Shown piece after piece: positions 39,518-48,605 of a stretch of 64,000 nt of DNA (positions are counted from its first letter, which is position 1; each line of letters starts with the position of its first letter). The stretch is taken from the NCBI GenBank assembly GCA_024644535.1, contig JAHEKX010000003.1, forward strand, positions 1-64,000, given 5' to 3'. This DNA is from Gammaproteobacteria bacterium (GTDB lineage: Bacteria; Pseudomonadota; Gammaproteobacteria; Pseudomonadales; Halieaceae). Position numbers and translations under genes: made by a program. Under the pieces are notes generated by a model that was given only the letters and a program-made list of their open reading frames with translations, did not search any database and was not told where the DNA came from.

Positions 39518-39739
39518 ATGGCTGCAGGATCAGCGACTTTATTTGTCTTTGGCTTAGCGCTTCTTTTAGCAAGCTGGGTGATGCTATTAATTACCAGCTG
39601 GAAAGAAGATTACGCATGGGGCTTATTCACAGTACTACTGCCACCAGTCTCTTACCTATTTGCTTTGTTCCAACTCGATAAAGCCGGGCAAGCTATTTTA
39701 CTCGCTATTGCAGGCTGGGTTCTTATTTTTCTTGCATAA
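39518..39739 (+). CDS. Small hydrophobic membrane protein of unknown function
   Basis: A 73-residue protein with three likely membrane segments (about 5-27, 33-51 and 55-72), divided by a short charged loop (SWKEDYAWG). The ribosome site GGGGGA lies seven bases before the ATG, which supports translation. I do not recognise a family. It is alone on the plus strand, divergent from the acyltransferase, with a 187-bp upstream gap in which I see no firm promoter. Confidence 0.7.
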   Translation: MAAGSATLFVFGLALLLASWVMLLITSWKEDYAWGLFTVLLPPVSYLFALFQLDKAGQAILLAIAGWVLIFLA

Positions 39740-39761
39740 GGTCAACAAAAGACGGAAAAAC

Positions 39762-39801
39762 GTAACAAGCATGTTACCAATCCGCCTCACCTGTTACCAA
39801 T
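39762..39801. promoter_or_regulatory. TGTTAC operator-like repeats before the small exported protein
   Basis: GTAACA-AGCA-TGTTAC (39762-39777) is a perfect inverted repeat, and TGTTACCAAT occurs twice in direct orientation at 39772-39781 and 39792-39801, 20 bases apart (two helical turns). The second copy covers the -35 of the promoter at 39794. This looks like a repressor site; the regulator is unknown. Confidence 0.5.
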
Positions 39802-39822
39802 TTTCTCAAAAGGCACTATAAT
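39794..39822 (+). promoter_or_regulatory. Sigma-70-type promoter of the small exported protein gene
   Basis: TTACCA, a 17-base spacer and a perfect TATAAT (39817-39822). The predicted start is about 33 bases before the ATG at 39863. Confidence 0.7.
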
Positions 39823-39862
39823 TTGGCCGCGGCCCACATTTGTCGCTTTATTGAGGAAAATT

Positions 39863-40123
39863 ATGAAAGTACTTAAATTGGCTTTAGCCACTGCTTTGCT
39901 TGCCACTACTACAAGTGCTCTAGCGGCGAAACCCACGTCAATTCGCTATATCACCGATATCGAAAACGATGAAAAACAGAGCAAACGCTACGAAGTTCAA
40001 TGCTCCGACAAGCGCGCCGTTGAAATGACGCAAACCACTAGCAATGAATTCTGCGCCTTGGTGGGTGACGAAAGCTACTGCAGCAAACGCAAAATGAAAG
40101 TGGCCAAACAAGCCTGCAAATAA
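39863..40123 (+). CDS. Small exported cysteine-containing protein of unknown function
   Basis: An 86-residue precursor. The ATG at 39863 is preceded by GAGGAAAATT. A Sec signal peptide (MKVLKLALATALLATTT to SALA) leaves about 65 mature residues rich in Lys and Glu with four cysteines (VQCSDK, EFCALV, SYCSKR, QACK), enough for two disulfides in the periplasm. I recognise no family. It has its own strong promoter with operator-like repeats, so it is probably conditionally expressed. Confidence 0.75.
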   Translation: MKVLKLALATALLATTTSALAAKPTSIRYITDIENDEKQSKRYEVQCSDKRAVEMTQTTSNEFCALVGDESYCSKRKMKVAKQACK

Positions 40124-40132
40124 GCTTCTGCG

Positions 40133-40162
40133 CTTACCGAGACTCTAGAGGGCCTCGGTAAG
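40133..40162. terminator. Stem-loop between convergent genes
   Basis: CTTACCGAG (40133-40141) and CTCGGTAAG (40154-40162) form a perfect 9-bp stem with a 12-base loop between the small exported protein and the phosphatase, overlapping the last phosphatase codons. No T-run follows on either strand. Confidence 0.45.
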
Positions 40163-40921
40163 TCGCTCTCTTAACAACTGCCTCTCAGATTCTCCTAAGC
40201 CAAACGCATCGAGCAAGTACTGATCAATGGTGCCAGAATACTCAATCATAGCCTGAATGCCCGCCTGTAAATACTCTGGTCGCGTCGCAACTATGGGTTC
40301 TAGCACCTGATCACTAACGCCGTCAAAACCATACTTGTCACGTAACATTGGTATTTGCTCATGCGGCAAAAAATAACACTGCGTCGACAGGTAATCCTGC
40401 ATGACTACTTGCAACTCAACACCTAGAGCCAGAAGCACAACTGCGGCAGCAAACCCTGTACGATCTTTACCTGCCGCGCAATGTACCAGAATTGTCGCCT
40501 CAGGATCGGCTAGTAAGCCTTCAAACACTTGCCTGAAAGACGACTGATGCGATAGCGCAAGTTCCCGATTAATTTCACACATAAAGCCATGACTCTCGCT
40601 GGGCAATGATTCAGCGTTCGTCACCACATCTAAGCTACCCGCCTGATTCCCCGGAGTAATATCCAAATGAATAATATGGTCAATACTCGCAAGCACAGCT
40701 GGATGGTTTGGCTTGTGCTCTTGCTCGAAGCTCCTCCTAAAATCGTACAAATGACTAATACCAAGGTCGTTAACAACTTCTAGGTCGGCATGGCTCAGAT
40801 CGGCCAAATGGCCTGCACGAAACAAACGCCCGTATTTCACGCGCCGACCCTCCTGAGCGACTGGGTGGCCGCCAAAGTCCCGAAAATTCGGAGCGCCGTC
40901 AAGAGGGATGTGCCTGCTCAT
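40145..40921 (-). CDS. Tyrosine-protein phosphatase (Y_phosphatase3-like)
   Basis: Cysteine-based phosphatase with the P-loop VHCAAGKDRTG (Cx5R). I choose the ATG at 40921 (MSRHIPLDGAPNFRDFGG) because the NFRDFGG region is the normal beginning of this family; in-frame Met codons at 40987 and 41065 add a segment lacking similarity. The 258 residues also show LYDFRRSFEQ and a helical C-terminus. The ribosome site is weak. Substrate (protein tyrosine or phosphoinositide) is not known. Confidence 0.82.
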   Translation of the reverse strand: MSRHIPLDGAPNFRDFGGHPVAQEGRRVKYGRLFRAGHLADLSHADLEVVNDLGISHLYDFRRSFEQEHKPNHPAVLASIDHIIHLDITPGNQAGSLDVVTNAESLPSESHGFMCEINRELALSHQSSFRQVFEGLLADPEATILVHCAAGKDRTGFAAAVVLLALGVELQVVMQDYLSTQCYFLPHEQIPMLRDKYGFDGVSDQVLEPIVATRPEYLQAGIQAMIEYSGTIDQYLLDAFGLGESERQLLRERLTEAL

Positions 40922-41040
40922 AGTAATGCCATGTCCATCGTGAAGTTGCGGGTCATGATACCACAGCAACCCATAGCCGAAGGTCATTGGTTGATACACG
41001 ACTTTTTTTAGGAGTTTAGTCCAAAAAACCCAGACAACAG

Positions 41041-41069
41041 TTGACACTGACGCCCAAAGTGACAATAAT
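41041..41069 (+). promoter_or_regulatory. rpsT: rpsT promoter
   Basis: A perfect TTGACA (41041-41046), 17-base spacer and AATAAT (41064-41069), followed by the GC-rich discriminator CCGCGC, typical of growth-rate and ppGpp-controlled genes. The leader to the GTG at 41105 would be about 28 nt. Confidence 0.8.
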
Positions 41070-41104
41070 CCGCGCTCTTAAAATTTTGTATAGGTTGGTA
41101 AATC

Positions 41105-41371
41105 GTGGCGAACTCTCCACAAGCAAAAAAACGTGCCCGTCAGGCTGAAAAACGTCGCAATCACAATGCAAGCTTGCGCTCATTGGGTCGTACCGTAATT
41201 AAAAAAGTCCTCAAAGCTATTGATAGCGGTGATCAGTCATCTGCTCAAGAAGCTTTTGTTGCGGCAGTACCTGTCATTGACCGATTAGCGGACAAGGGCA
41301 TTATTCATAAAAACAAGGCTGCGCGTCACAAGAGTCGCCTAAACGCTAAAATTAAAGCTTTGGGTGCATGA
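41105..41371 (+). CDS. rpsT: 30S ribosomal protein S20
   Basis: Primary 16S rRNA-binding protein of the small subunit. The 88-residue basic protein begins [17 protein letters not shown] and ends NAKIKALGA, typical S20. The start codon is GTG with a poor ribosome site; E. coli rpsT also uses a non-AUG start (UUG) that matters for its autoregulation. An intrinsic terminator follows 16 bases after the stop. Confidence 0.97.
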   Translation: MANSPQAKKRARQAEKRRNHNASLRSLGRTVIKKVLKAIDSGDQSSAQEAFVAAVPVIDRLADKGIIHKNKAARHKSRLNAKIKALGA

Positions 41372-41386
41372 TAATATTATGCTGTT

Positions 41387-41415
41387 AAAAAAACCGGCTT
41401 AGAGCCGGTTTTTTT
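41387..41415. terminator. Bidirectional intrinsic terminator between rpsT and proB
   Basis: AAACCGGCT-TAG-AGCCGGTTT is a 9-bp stem flanked by seven As on the left and seven Ts on the right, so it can end transcription of rpsT (plus) and proB (minus). Confidence 0.93.
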
Positions 41416-41438
41416 GTCTTCACAAACCACGCGTAAAA

Positions 41439-42571
41439 CTAAAGTAGCACCATATTGTCGCGATGAATGAGCTCGGGGTCGGCAGCATATCCTAGCAGCT
41501 CGGGCAAACGCTTCGAACTTACACCTTTTACCAGCGACAGCTCTTGTGAATCGAAGTTAACTAAACCCCGAGCAATACGCTCCCCGTCCGGCCCAACACA
41601 AAGCACCGTGTCGCCACGCCGAAAGTTGCCAGACACCCCAACAACACCCACGGGCAAGAGACTTTTTCCCTGCTCTTGTATCACCCGGACAGCCCCTGCG
41701 TCGATACTGACCACACCCGAATCTCGCTGAACGCCAGCCAACCACTGTTTGCGAGCAGTCTCGGAAGGCTTATTCGTTCGCAACCAAGTGCCAACTAACT
41801 TACCGTTCGCGACTTCGGTAATCACGTCGGGGCGCCGGCCATTGGCAATAATCGTTTGCGTCGCCGACCTGGCGGCCAGACGTGCCGCTCGCAACTTAGT
41901 TTGCATGCCCCCTTGACCTAATCTGCCACTACCACCCGCCATCGAATCAAGCTCTGACGCAGCGACATCACAGACCGAAATTAATGTCGCCGCTTCATCT
42001 TTTCGGGGATCTGCGGTAAAAAAGCCTTCCTGGTCGGTCAACAAGAGTACGGCATCGGCCTCTATTAAATTGGCCACCAAAGCAGCCAGAGTATCATTAT
42101 CACCAAAACGAAATTCATCGGTCGCTACCGTATCATTCTCATTGATAATCGGAACGACTTTTAGCTCGAGCAAGCGATTTAGAGTATTGCGCGCGTTTAA
42201 ATATCGATCTCGATTCAGAACATCGTCGTGGCTTAACAAAATTTGAGCCGTCGTCCGACCAGATCGAGCGAACGCCACCTCATAAGCTTGTACTAAGTGT
42301 GTTTGGCCCACCGCGGCGGCAGCCTGAAGGTCGTGCAATTTTTTGGGGCGCTCTGTCCACGACAAATACGCAAGCCCTGCCGCTACCGCGCCACTCGAAA
42401 CGATAACGACTTCTTTACCTTGGTCCAACAGACCCTCGCACATTGCGACAATGCGAGCCACAATCTCGGGCTTCAAGCCTTCGCCATCGTCAGTCAGCAG
42501 GGCCGACCCTAATTTAATAACCCAGCGATTCGCGTTGGCAATATCGCGGCGAATTTCACTTACCCCCGTCA

Positions 42572-42572
<1 letters not shown>
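41439..42572 (-). CDS. proB: Glutamate 5-kinase ProB
   Basis: Phosphorylates glutamate at the gamma position, the first step of proline synthesis; ProA (27167-28423) takes the product. The 377 residues show the amino-acid kinase start WVIKLGSALLT, VSSGAVAAG, NENDTVATDEFRFGDND and GSGRLGQGGMQTKL, then a C-terminal PUA domain from about residue 275. The start overlaps the obgE stop by one base (TAATG). Confidence 0.97.
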
Positions 42573-43762
<1,190 letters not shown>

Positions 43763-43792
43763 TTAATCCTAGGGCGACTTTAACTTGCGCCC

Positions 43793-43820
43793 AAAAAAAA
43801 GCCCCGTCTGCTGACGAGGC
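43793..43820 (-). terminator. rpmA: Intrinsic terminator after rpmA
   Basis: On the minus strand GCCTCGTC-AGCA-GACGGGGC (8-bp stem, one T-G wobble) is followed by eight Ts. It separates rplU-rpmA from obgE. Confidence 0.9.
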
Positions 43821-43844
43821 TCGCGTTCATACCGCGCGTCGACC

Positions 43845-44102
43845 TCAGACAGCGACGATTTGCACGAACTTTCGGTTTTGTGGGCCGCGCTCAACAAACT
43901 CTACTCGACCGTCAATCTTTGCAAACAAAGTGTGGTCTTTACCACAACCTACGTTGTCACCCGCGTGCATTCTCGTTCCACGCTGACGGACGATAATGCT
44001 CCCTGCTGACACGATCTGACCACCAAATCGCTTTACACCTAAGCGTTTACTCTCGGAATCGCGACCGTTACGAGTACTACCACCAGCTTTCTTGTGTGCC
44101 AT
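43845..44102 (-). CDS. rpmA: 50S ribosomal protein L27
   Basis: Large-subunit protein near the peptidyl transferase centre. The 85 residues begin [21 protein letters not shown], given here as [18 protein letters not shown], with [20 protein letters not shown] in the middle. The start follows rplU by 18 bases. There is no N-terminal extension of the Firmicutes type. Confidence 0.97.
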   Translation of the reverse strand: MAHKKAGGSTRNGRDSESKRLGVKRFGGQIVSAGSIIVRQRGTRMHAGDNVGCGKDHTLFAKIDGRVEFVERGPQNRKFVQIVAV

Positions 44103-44120
44103 TGTGCTACTCCTATATCC

Positions 44121-44429
44121 TTACGCAGTGATCGATGTGATTTTAACTTCGGTATACCACTGGCGGTGACCCGCTTGCTTCATGTGGTGCTTACGACGAT
44201 TAAACTTCATGATTTTGACTTTATCGTGACGACCTTGTGCAATGACTTCTGCCGTTACTTTCGCACCCTCGAGGGTAGGGGTGCCGATTTTTACCGCGTC
44301 ACCACCGACCATAAGTACTTGGTCAAACTCTACCGACGCGCCTGTTGCTGCTTCGATTTTTTCCAGCTTCAAGGTCTCGCCTTCCACAACGCGGTGCTGC
44401 TTACCACCGCTTACAATAACTGCGTACAT
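44121..44429 (-). CDS. rplU: 50S ribosomal protein L21
   Basis: Large-subunit protein binding 23S rRNA. The 102-residue sequence starts [18 protein letters not shown] and has the [19 protein letters not shown] end characteristic of L21. It heads the rplU-rpmA operon, with a strong promoter and a leader of roughly 105 nt containing two inverted repeats. Confidence 0.97.
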   Translation of the reverse strand: MYAVIVSGGKQHRVVEGETLKLEKIEAATGASVEFDQVLMVGGDAVKIGTPTLEGAKVTAEVIAQGRHDKVKIMKFNRRKHHMKQAGHRQWYTEVKITSITA

Positions 44430-44468
44430 ATTCTGTTCCTTCGTTAGCCATCTCGCAAAAACACAAAC

Positions 44469-44532
44469 TCGAAATTTTCGAGGGCAGAGCTTGGCACGGT
44501 TAATTCAATACCCGAATATCCACATGCGGGTA
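44469..44532 (-). promoter_or_regulatory. rplU: Structured rplU leader
   Basis: Two inverted repeats lie in the predicted 5' leader: TACCCG/CGGGTA (44509-44514 and 44527-44532) and CTCGAAA-T-TTTCGAG (44469-44483). They could form RNA stems for autogenous control; no known leader motif is recognised. Confidence 0.35.
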
Positions 44533-44541
44533 GGGGCGCGA

Positions 44542-44570
44542 ATTATATAGCAGCACTTGTCGCGACACAA
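44542..44570 (-). promoter_or_regulatory. rplU: rplU-rpmA promoter
   Basis: On the minus strand TTGTGT (44565-44570), a 17-base spacer and a perfect TATAAT (44542-44547), followed by a GC-rich stretch. Confidence 0.78.
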
Positions 44571-44608
44571 GCCAATAAAACAATCAAAGTGGCGTCGATT
44601 GATCGTTC

Positions 44609-44637
44609 TTGACAGCATCGACGCACACGCCTAGCAT
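44609..44637 (+). promoter_or_regulatory. ispB: ispB promoter
   Basis: A perfect TTGACA (44609-44614), 17-base spacer and TAGCAT (44632-44637). The start would be about 24 bases before the ispB ATG. Confidence 0.72.
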
Positions 44638-44667
44638 CGCGACCTGTTGTGTATTTATAATTCATTC

Positions 44668-45630
44668 ATGCCCTTATCCATTCCAGCCATTGCCGACGCC
44701 TTTGAAGACGTAAACTCTCTGATCGTAGAACGGTTACGCTCAGATGTCGGGCTTGTAGAAGATATTGGTCAATATATTGTGGCCGGTGGCGGCAAGCGCA
44801 TGCGCCCGATCTTGGTGCTGCTAACCGGGGCCGCCCTGGGTGATATTTCGCCACAGCACAAATGTTTTGCCGCCGTCATTGAATTTTTGCACACCGCGAC
44901 ACTGCTGCACGACGACGTCGTTGATGTATCCTCACTACGCAGAGGACGACCTACAGCAAATGCAGCCTACGGGAACGCATCCAGCGTACTTGTGGGCGAC
45001 TTTATCTATAGCCGAGCGTTCCAGCTACTGGTCGATATCGGCGACATGCGCATACTGAAAGATATTGCCGACACCACTAATCGCATTGCCGAAGGCGAAG
45101 TACTACAACTCGTGCGAGCTGGAGACCCCAACACAACGGAAGCACAGTATTACGAAGTCATTCAAGCCAAAACTGCTGTACTGTTTGGCGCAGCCTGTTA
45201 CGGCAGCGCACTGCTGGCCGGCGCCAGCGAAACCAAAGCGTCAAAACTGCGAGAGTTTGGCATCAATCTTGGTATTGCCTTCCAGATTGTCGATGACATT
45301 TTAGATTACCAAGGTGATCCAGTCACCATGGGCAAAAACTTAGGTGATGATCTCGCCGAGGGAAAGCCTACTCTACCCTTAATTCATGCGATCCAAACAG
45401 CGCAAACTGAAGATGCCGCGCTTGTCCGCGCGGCAATCAGCAACAAAGACAAAACTTTGTTAGGTAACGTTGTAAAGATTATTCACGCCAATGGGTCATT
45501 ATCTTACTCGCGCGACCGTGCCCTTGAATTCCAACAAAATGCCGAGAAGGCGATCTCGGCACTCGCCGATGGCGAGATTAAGCAGGCGTTGGCCGCTTTA
45601 GCAAACCAAGCAGTCGCGCGAGTCGTTTAA
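44668..45630 (+). CDS. ispB: Polyprenyl (octaprenyl) diphosphate synthase
   Basis: Makes the isoprenoid tail of ubiquinone by chain elongation with isopentenyl diphosphate. I choose ATG at 44668 (MPLSIPAIADAF); a TTG 21 bases earlier adds a non-conserved segment. The 320 residues show GGGKRMRPIL, the first Asp-rich motif LLHDDVVD, RRGRPTAN, and the second motif FQIVDDILDYQGD. Chain length (eight versus nine units) cannot be fixed from sequence alone. It overlaps the convergent galU by four bases. Confidence 0.94.
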   Translation: MPLSIPAIADAFEDVNSLIVERLRSDVGLVEDIGQYIVAGGGKRMRPILVLLTGAALGDISPQHKCFAAVIEFLHTATLLHDDVVDVSSLRRGRPTANAAYGNASSVLVGDFIYSRAFQLLVDIGDMRILKDIADTTNRIAEGEVLQLVRAGDPNTTEAQYYEVIQAKTAVLFGAACYGSALLAGASETKASKLREFGINLGIAFQIVDDILDYQGDPVTMGKNLGDDLAEGKPTLPLIHAIQTAQTEDAALVRAAISNKDKTLLGNVVKIIHANGSLSYSRDRALEFQQNAEKAISALADGEIKQALAALANQAVARVV

Positions 45631-46457
45631 TCTTGCCCGTACACGTTTTCAAAGACGTAATTAGTGGCTTCGACAAAACCTGGAACGCTGCCGCAATCGA
45701 ATCTGAGCCCCTTAAATTTGTAGGCCATGACGCAACCCATTTGTGCTTGCTTCATCAAGGCATCAGTGAGCTGAATTTCACCATTTGCACCGGGCTCAGT
45801 CGCTCGAATAATATCGAAAATATCGGGCGTTAAGATATATCGCCCGATAATCGCTAGATTAGACGGCGCATCTTCTTTTTTAGGCTTTTCGACCATCGAC
45901 TCAACTCGGTACAAACCCTCTTTCATTGGCTCGCCCGCGATAACGCCATACTTGTGCACCTCATCTTCAGGCACCTCTTGAATGGCTACAATCGAGCAGC
46001 GAAACTGGCGATACAGAGCAGCCATTTGAGCCAGCACTCCATCACCCTCTGGGTTCATACATAAGTCATCGGACAAGATCACGCCAAATGGCTCGTTTCC
46101 GATAAGAGACTCTCCCGTCAGAATCGCATGACCTAAACCTTTCATTTCACGCTGACGCACCATTGTGAAGGTGCCGCGATCTAGCACGTTACGAATACTC
46201 TCTAGGTAGACCTCTTTACCCGTTCCCTGAATTTGGTGCTCAAGCTCGTAGTTAATATCAAAATGATCGGCAATAGCGCGCTTACCTCGCCCTGTGACCA
46301 GGGCGCACGTCGTCATACCTGCCTCAATCGCCTCTTCAACGCCGTATTGCACTAGTGGCTTATTAACCACCGGCAACATTTCCTTCGGCATGCTTTTGGT
46401 CGCTGGTAAAAACCGAGTGCCATACCCCGCCACTGGGAACAAACATTTTTTGATCAT
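45627..46457 (-). CDS. galU: UTP--glucose-1-phosphate uridylyltransferase GalU
   Basis: Makes UDP-glucose for envelope polysaccharides and glycolipids. The 276 residues show FPVAGYGTRFLPATKSMPKEM, given as FPVAGYGTRFLPATKSMPK, the uracil-binding ILSDDLC, and EKPKKEDAPSNLAIIGRYIL, given as VEKPKKEDAPSNLAIIGRY. It follows the guanylyltransferase by 18 bases, so both sugar-nucleotide genes are probably cotranscribed. Confidence 0.96.
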   Translation of the reverse strand: MIKKCLFPVAGYGTRFLPATKSMPKEMLPVVNKPLVQYGVEEAIEAGMTTCALVTGRGKRAIADHFDINYELEHQIQGTGKEVYLESIRNVLDRGTFTMVRQREMKGLGHAILTGESLIGNEPFGVILSDDLCMNPEGDGVLAQMAALYRQFRCSIVAIQEVPEDEVHKYGVIAGEPMKEGLYRVESMVEKPKKEDAPSNLAIIGRYILTPDIFDIIRATEPGANGEIQLTDALMKQAQMGCVMAYKFKGLRFDCGSVPGFVEATNYVFENVYGQD

Positions 46458-46475
46458 GAAATATCCTTGTTTGGT

Positions 46476-47906
46476 TTATGCATTGCCTTGCGGGGCACGC
46501 CCATAGGTATCATCAAATCGTACAATATCGTCTTCGCCTAGGTAACTGCCCGACTGCACCTCGATCAATTCCAATGGGATTTTTCCAGGGTTCGCCAGGC
46601 GGTGCTTATGCCCCAAAGGAATATAGGTCGATTCATCTTCAGCCAACATAAAGACCCTGTCTTCACAAGTAACTTCGGCAGTGCCCTTTACAACAATCCA
46701 GTGCTCTGCACGGTGATGATGCATTTGCAAACTCAGCTTAGCACCAGGTTTCACCACAATGCGTTTTACTTGAAATCGATCTGCTAAAACCAAAGTCTCA
46801 TAGGATCCCCAAGGTCGAAAAACCTCTTGATGCAGCGACACTTCCGAGCGTTTTTGCAGCTTTAACGTATTAACAATACTTTTGACTTCTTGCACTTGAT
46901 CTCGGTGCGATACCAGAATGGCATCGGCAGTCTCCACCACCACCATGTCTTGTAGACCGACACCTGCAATCAAGCGCTCACTAGAGCGAAAATAAGAATT
47001 ATCGCAGTCATTCAAAAGTACATCGCCTTGCGACACGTTGCCTCTCTCATCTTTTGCTTGAATAGACCACAGCGCCGACCAAGCACCCACATCGTTCCAC
47101 CCACAATCCAAAGGCAAGACAGCGCCCTTTTTGGTATGCTCCATTACCGCGTAGTCGATACTGTCCGAGGGTGAGTTCGCGAAGGCTTGAGCGTCGGGTC
47201 GACAAAAATCTAAATCTTGAGTGCCGCCCTCGATAGCCTCTACGCATGCCTGGTAAATATCGGGCGCTAACCGCTGCAATTCGTCTAAATAAACATGAGC
47301 GGGCAGCAGAAACATACCGCTATTCCACAAAAAATTGCCGCTGCTAAGATATTGCTGTGCTGACGCCAAATCAGGCTTCTCGACAAAGGCTTCGATCGTT
47401 TGCGCCGACCCGCTAATATCGGCTCCGGCCTTGATATAGCCGTAACCCGTTTCGGGGGTAGTTGGAACCACACCAAAAGTCATTAGACGCCCTTGCTCTG
47501 CTACTTTTGCAGCCTGAACGACCGCTGCTTGGAAAGCGGCAACATCACTAATTGCATGATCCGCGGGTAGCACTAAAAGCAAGCAGCCCTCTGCGCTTGA
47601 ACGCTGCGCATACAGAGCGGCTAAAGCAACCGCGGGCGCAGTATTGCGACCGCTCGGCTCAAGGATCAGCGCGGCGGGCGTCACGCCAATAGCGCGCAAT
47701 TGCTCGGCCAGCATGAACCGATGTTCTTCGTTACCTACCACAATCGGAGCTTGATCGGTTAAACCGTTCACCCGACTTACTGTGTCCTGAAGTAAACTGG
47801 CATCCGTCACCAAAGGAAGAAACTGCTTCGGGTGGCCTTCGCGGGATACCGGCCAAAGCCGACTACCAGTACCGCCAGACAGCACCACAGGAACAATGAT
47901 ACTCAT
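46476..47906 (-). CDS. manC: Mannose-1-phosphate guanylyltransferase/mannose-6-phosphate isomerase
   Basis: Bifunctional enzyme making GDP-mannose for capsule, LPS or exopolysaccharide. The 476-residue protein has the nucleotidyltransferase start GGTGSRLWPVSREGHPKQF and FVEKPD, and a C-terminal cupin-like isomerase domain (FRPWGSYETL, VKPGAKLSLQMHHHRAEHW, ANPGKIPLELIEVQ). The symbol follows the ManC/AlgA/XanB family; no polysaccharide cluster is adjacent to show which polymer it serves. Confidence 0.93.
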   Translation of the reverse strand: MSIIVPVVLSGGTGSRLWPVSREGHPKQFLPLVTDASLLQDTVSRVNGLTDQAPIVVGNEEHRFMLAEQLRAIGVTPAALILEPSGRNTAPAVALAALYAQRSSAEGCLLLVLPADHAISDVAAFQAAVVQAAKVAEQGRLMTFGVVPTTPETGYGYIKAGADISGSAQTIEAFVEKPDLASAQQYLSSGNFLWNSGMFLLPAHVYLDELQRLAPDIYQACVEAIEGGTQDLDFCRPDAQAFANSPSDSIDYAVMEHTKKGAVLPLDCGWNDVGAWSALWSIQAKDERGNVSQGDVLLNDCDNSYFRSSERLIAGVGLQDMVVVETADAILVSHRDQVQEVKSIVNTLKLQKRSEVSLHQEVFRPWGSYETLVLADRFQVKRIVVKPGAKLSLQMHHHRAEHWIVVKGTAEVTCEDRVFMLAEDESTYIPLGHKHRLANPGKIPLELIEVQSGSYLGEDDIVRFDDTYGRAPQGNA

Positions 47907-47999
47907 TCATAACCTCAATCAGTGGGTAGAGATGTGGAGTCTACCTGATTCAAGCACTGCCTTGAAACTCGCAAAACTTAACTTCTTGTAATTCAAAAG

Positions 48000-48027
48000 T
48001 GGACTTCGTCGTCGCAGCGTTTACAAT
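48000..48027 (+). promoter_or_regulatory. fabA: Candidate fabAB promoter
   Basis: TGGACT (48000-48005), 16-base spacer and TACAAT (48022-48027). The -10 lies inside the palindrome at 48016-48041, as expected for a repressed promoter. Confidence 0.5.
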
Positions 48028-48041
48028 GCGCTGTAATAGCT
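48016..48041. promoter_or_regulatory. Imperfect palindrome over the fabA promoter
   Basis: AGC-N2-TTACA-N6-TGTAA-N2-GCT: 9 of 13 base pairs match across 26 bp. It overlaps the candidate -10. The outer AGC/GCT and inner TACA/TGTA halves recall FabR/DesT-type operators of unsaturated fatty-acid genes, but this one is longer. Confidence 0.45.
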
Positions 48042-48058
48042 AAGCCACAGAGCTTAGC
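48039..48058. promoter_or_regulatory. Perfect inverted repeat in the fabA leader
   Basis: GCTAAGC-CACAGA-GCTTAGC, a 7-bp stem with six-base loop, 28 bases before the fabA ATG. It may be a second operator or an RNA hairpin in the 5' leader; no T-run follows. Confidence 0.45.
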
Positions 48059-48086
48059 AACATTAGCACTTAAATTGGAAAGATTA

Positions 48087-48602
48087 ATGACAGCGCAATC
48101 CTCCTACACCAAGGAAGAACTTATCGATTGCGGCCACGGCCGTCTTTTTGGCGAAGGCAACGCTCGCCTCCCCGTCGACAACATGCTCATGCTGGACCGC
48201 ATCACCCACATTAGCAGTGAAGGTGGCGAACAAGGTAAAGGCGAAATTATTGCCGAGTTAGATATTAGCCCTGACCTCTGGTTCTTTGACTGTCACTTCC
48301 CCAGCGACCCGGTAATGCCAGGCTGCTTGGGCCTTGATGCCATGTGGCAACTTGTCGGCTTCTTTTTAGGCTGGCGCGGCAACCCCGGTCGTGGTCGCGC
48401 ACTGGGTTCCGGCGAGGTTAAGTTCTTTGGTCAGGTCCTACCGACCGCTAGCAAAGTCACTTATAAAATTACTATGAAGCGTGTTATCGAGCGCAAACTC
48501 GTCATGGGTATCGCCGATGGCAGCTTGAGCGTTGACGGCAAAGAAATCTACACCGCAAAAGACCTTAGGGTCGGCTTATTTACTTCGACCGAGGGTTTTT
48601 AA
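48087..48602 (+). CDS. fabA: 3-hydroxydecanoyl-ACP dehydratase/isomerase FabA
   Basis: Dehydrates 3-hydroxyacyl-ACP and isomerises trans-2- to cis-3-decenoyl-ACP, the branch point of anaerobic unsaturated fatty-acid synthesis. I choose ATG at 48087, preceded by GGAAAG; an earlier in-frame codon adds four residues. The 171-residue protein keeps His70 ([14 protein letters not shown]) and Asp84 (LGLDAMWQ) at the E. coli positions. fabB follows after three bases. Confidence 0.97.
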   Translation: MTAQSSYTKEELIDCGHGRLFGEGNARLPVDNMLMLDRITHISSEGGEQGKGEIIAELDISPDLWFFDCHFPSDPVMPGCLGLDAMWQLVGFFLGWRGNPGRGRALGSGEVKFFGQVLPTASKVTYKITMKRVIERKLVMGIADGSLSVDGKEIYTAKDLRVGLFTSTEGF

Positions 48603-48605
48603 ACC

